Source: Mesorhizobium comanense
GTDB lineage: Bacteria; Pseudomonadota; Alphaproteobacteria; Rhizobiales; Rhizobiaceae
Reading direction: 5' to 3'
DNA: 64,000 nt
Assembly (NCBI RefSeq): GCF_005503535.1
Contig: NZ_SCNN01000007.1
Span: 186,001-250,000 of the forward strand
Below are positions 63,728 to 64,000 of the stretch, piece by piece (position 1 is the first letter of the stretch; the number at the start of each line of letters is the position of its first letter). The notes below the pieces were generated by a model that made no database searches, was not told the DNA's origin, and was given only the letters and a program-made list of their open reading frames with translations. Made by a program: the position numbers and the translations under genes.

Positions 63728-64000
63728 GGTCGCACATACTCCTGATAGGCGAGCGACAGGATGTGTTCCTGGTCGAACGCGGCGCGCGGCACTTCGCCGA
63801 CGATCTTGTTCCTGGAAAAGACGATGATGCGATGGCACATGCCCATCAGTTCGGGCAGGTCGGACGAGACCATGATGATGCCCTTCTGCGCTGCCGCCAG
63901 CATCCACAGCAACTGGTAGATCTCGCGGCGCGCGCCGATGTCGACGCCGCGCGTCGGCTCGTCGAGGATCAGCGTCGAGGTGCCGCGGAACAGCCATTTG
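63724..64000 (-). CDS. Sugar ABC transporter ATPase, C-terminal end (RbsA-like)
   Basis: The open frame runs off the window at 64000 on the minus strand; about 91 residues are visible. The Walker B region LILDEPTRGVDIGARREIY, the H-loop neighbourhood GIIMVSSDLPELMGMCHRI and the final LSLAYQEYVRP are typical of the second ATPase half of RbsA/MglA-type double ATPases. It is the upstream partner of the permease, with which it overlaps by 4 bp. The rest of the operon, including the binding protein, lies outside. Confidence 0.9.
   Translation of the reverse strand, partial: KWLFRGTSTLILDEPTRGVDIGARREIYQLLWMLAAAQKGIIMVSSDLPELMGMCHRIIVFSRNKIVGEVPRAAFDQEHILSLAYQEYVRP

Overview
The window looks like chromosome of an alphaproteobacterium of the order Hyphomicrobiales, most likely Mesorhizobium or a close relative. 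The evidence is GC-rich coding sequence with strong G/C wobble, a DUF768 protein (a family concentrated in Mesorhizobium), short-form HisG with HisZ, plant-type GshA, and several families of palindromic intergenic repeats of the rhizobial kind. No rRNA, tRNA, CRISPR array, transposase or phage gene was found. Almost everything is intact housekeeping or catabolic sequence. Both ends cut genes: a nucleoside hydrolase at the left and a sugar ABC ATPase at the right.

Layout. 0-9 kb: end of a nucleoside hydrolase, a TetR regulator, an acyl-CoA synthetase, the histidine/HisRS block hisS-hisZ-hisG, a small membrane protein, tag and an L,D-transpeptidase. 9-19.7 kb: a divergent FolD paralog, the glycolate oxidase operon glcD-[DUF559]-glcE-glcF, a DUF3422 membrane protein, a FadR-type regulator with L-lactate dehydrogenase (lldD), and a PPP phosphatase. 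A similar 25-bp inverted-repeat site lies in front of both glcD and the regulator, suggesting joint control of 2-hydroxyacid oxidation. 19.7-34 kb: an ICMT-like methyltransferase paired with a Ser/Gly/Thr tandem-repeat protein, a GATase, rsmE, gshA, DUF937, a DUF1127/LysR divergent pair, xseA, a P1 peptidase, DUF768, an SDR and an Fe(II)/2OG oxygenase.

34-47.4 kb: an accessory catabolic island. Leftward run a FAD amine/amino-acid oxidase and a LIV-type ABC importer with a fused LivM-LivG. Rightward run, in one tightly overlapping operon, an RpiR regulator, an isochorismatase-family hydrolase, a glutamine-synthetase-like ligase, an N-formylglutamate amidohydrolase-like enzyme and a class III aminotransferase, followed by a convergent second FAD oxidoreductase. 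I read this as a gamma-glutamylation type route for an amine or amino acid whose substrate I cannot name. 47.6-49.7 kb: mannonate dehydratase with a divergent SDR.

49.7-64 kb: a DUF763 gene broken by one in-frame amber codon, a RegA/RegB (ActR/ActS)-type redox two-component pair, SURF1 and cyoDCBA for the quinol oxidase, a divergent MHS-type transporter, a GGDEF-EAL protein, and a LacI regulator downstream of a ribose-type ABC permease and ATPase.

The most unusual observations are the DUF559 endonuclease-like gene inside the glc operon between inverted copies of a double-hairpin element, the FolD paralog with Gln in place of the catalytic Lys, the Ser/Gly/Thr repeat protein coupled to a methyltransferase, the 39.7-47.4 kb island, and the amber-interrupted DUF763 gene. 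All functions are assigned by reading motifs; no database search was run.
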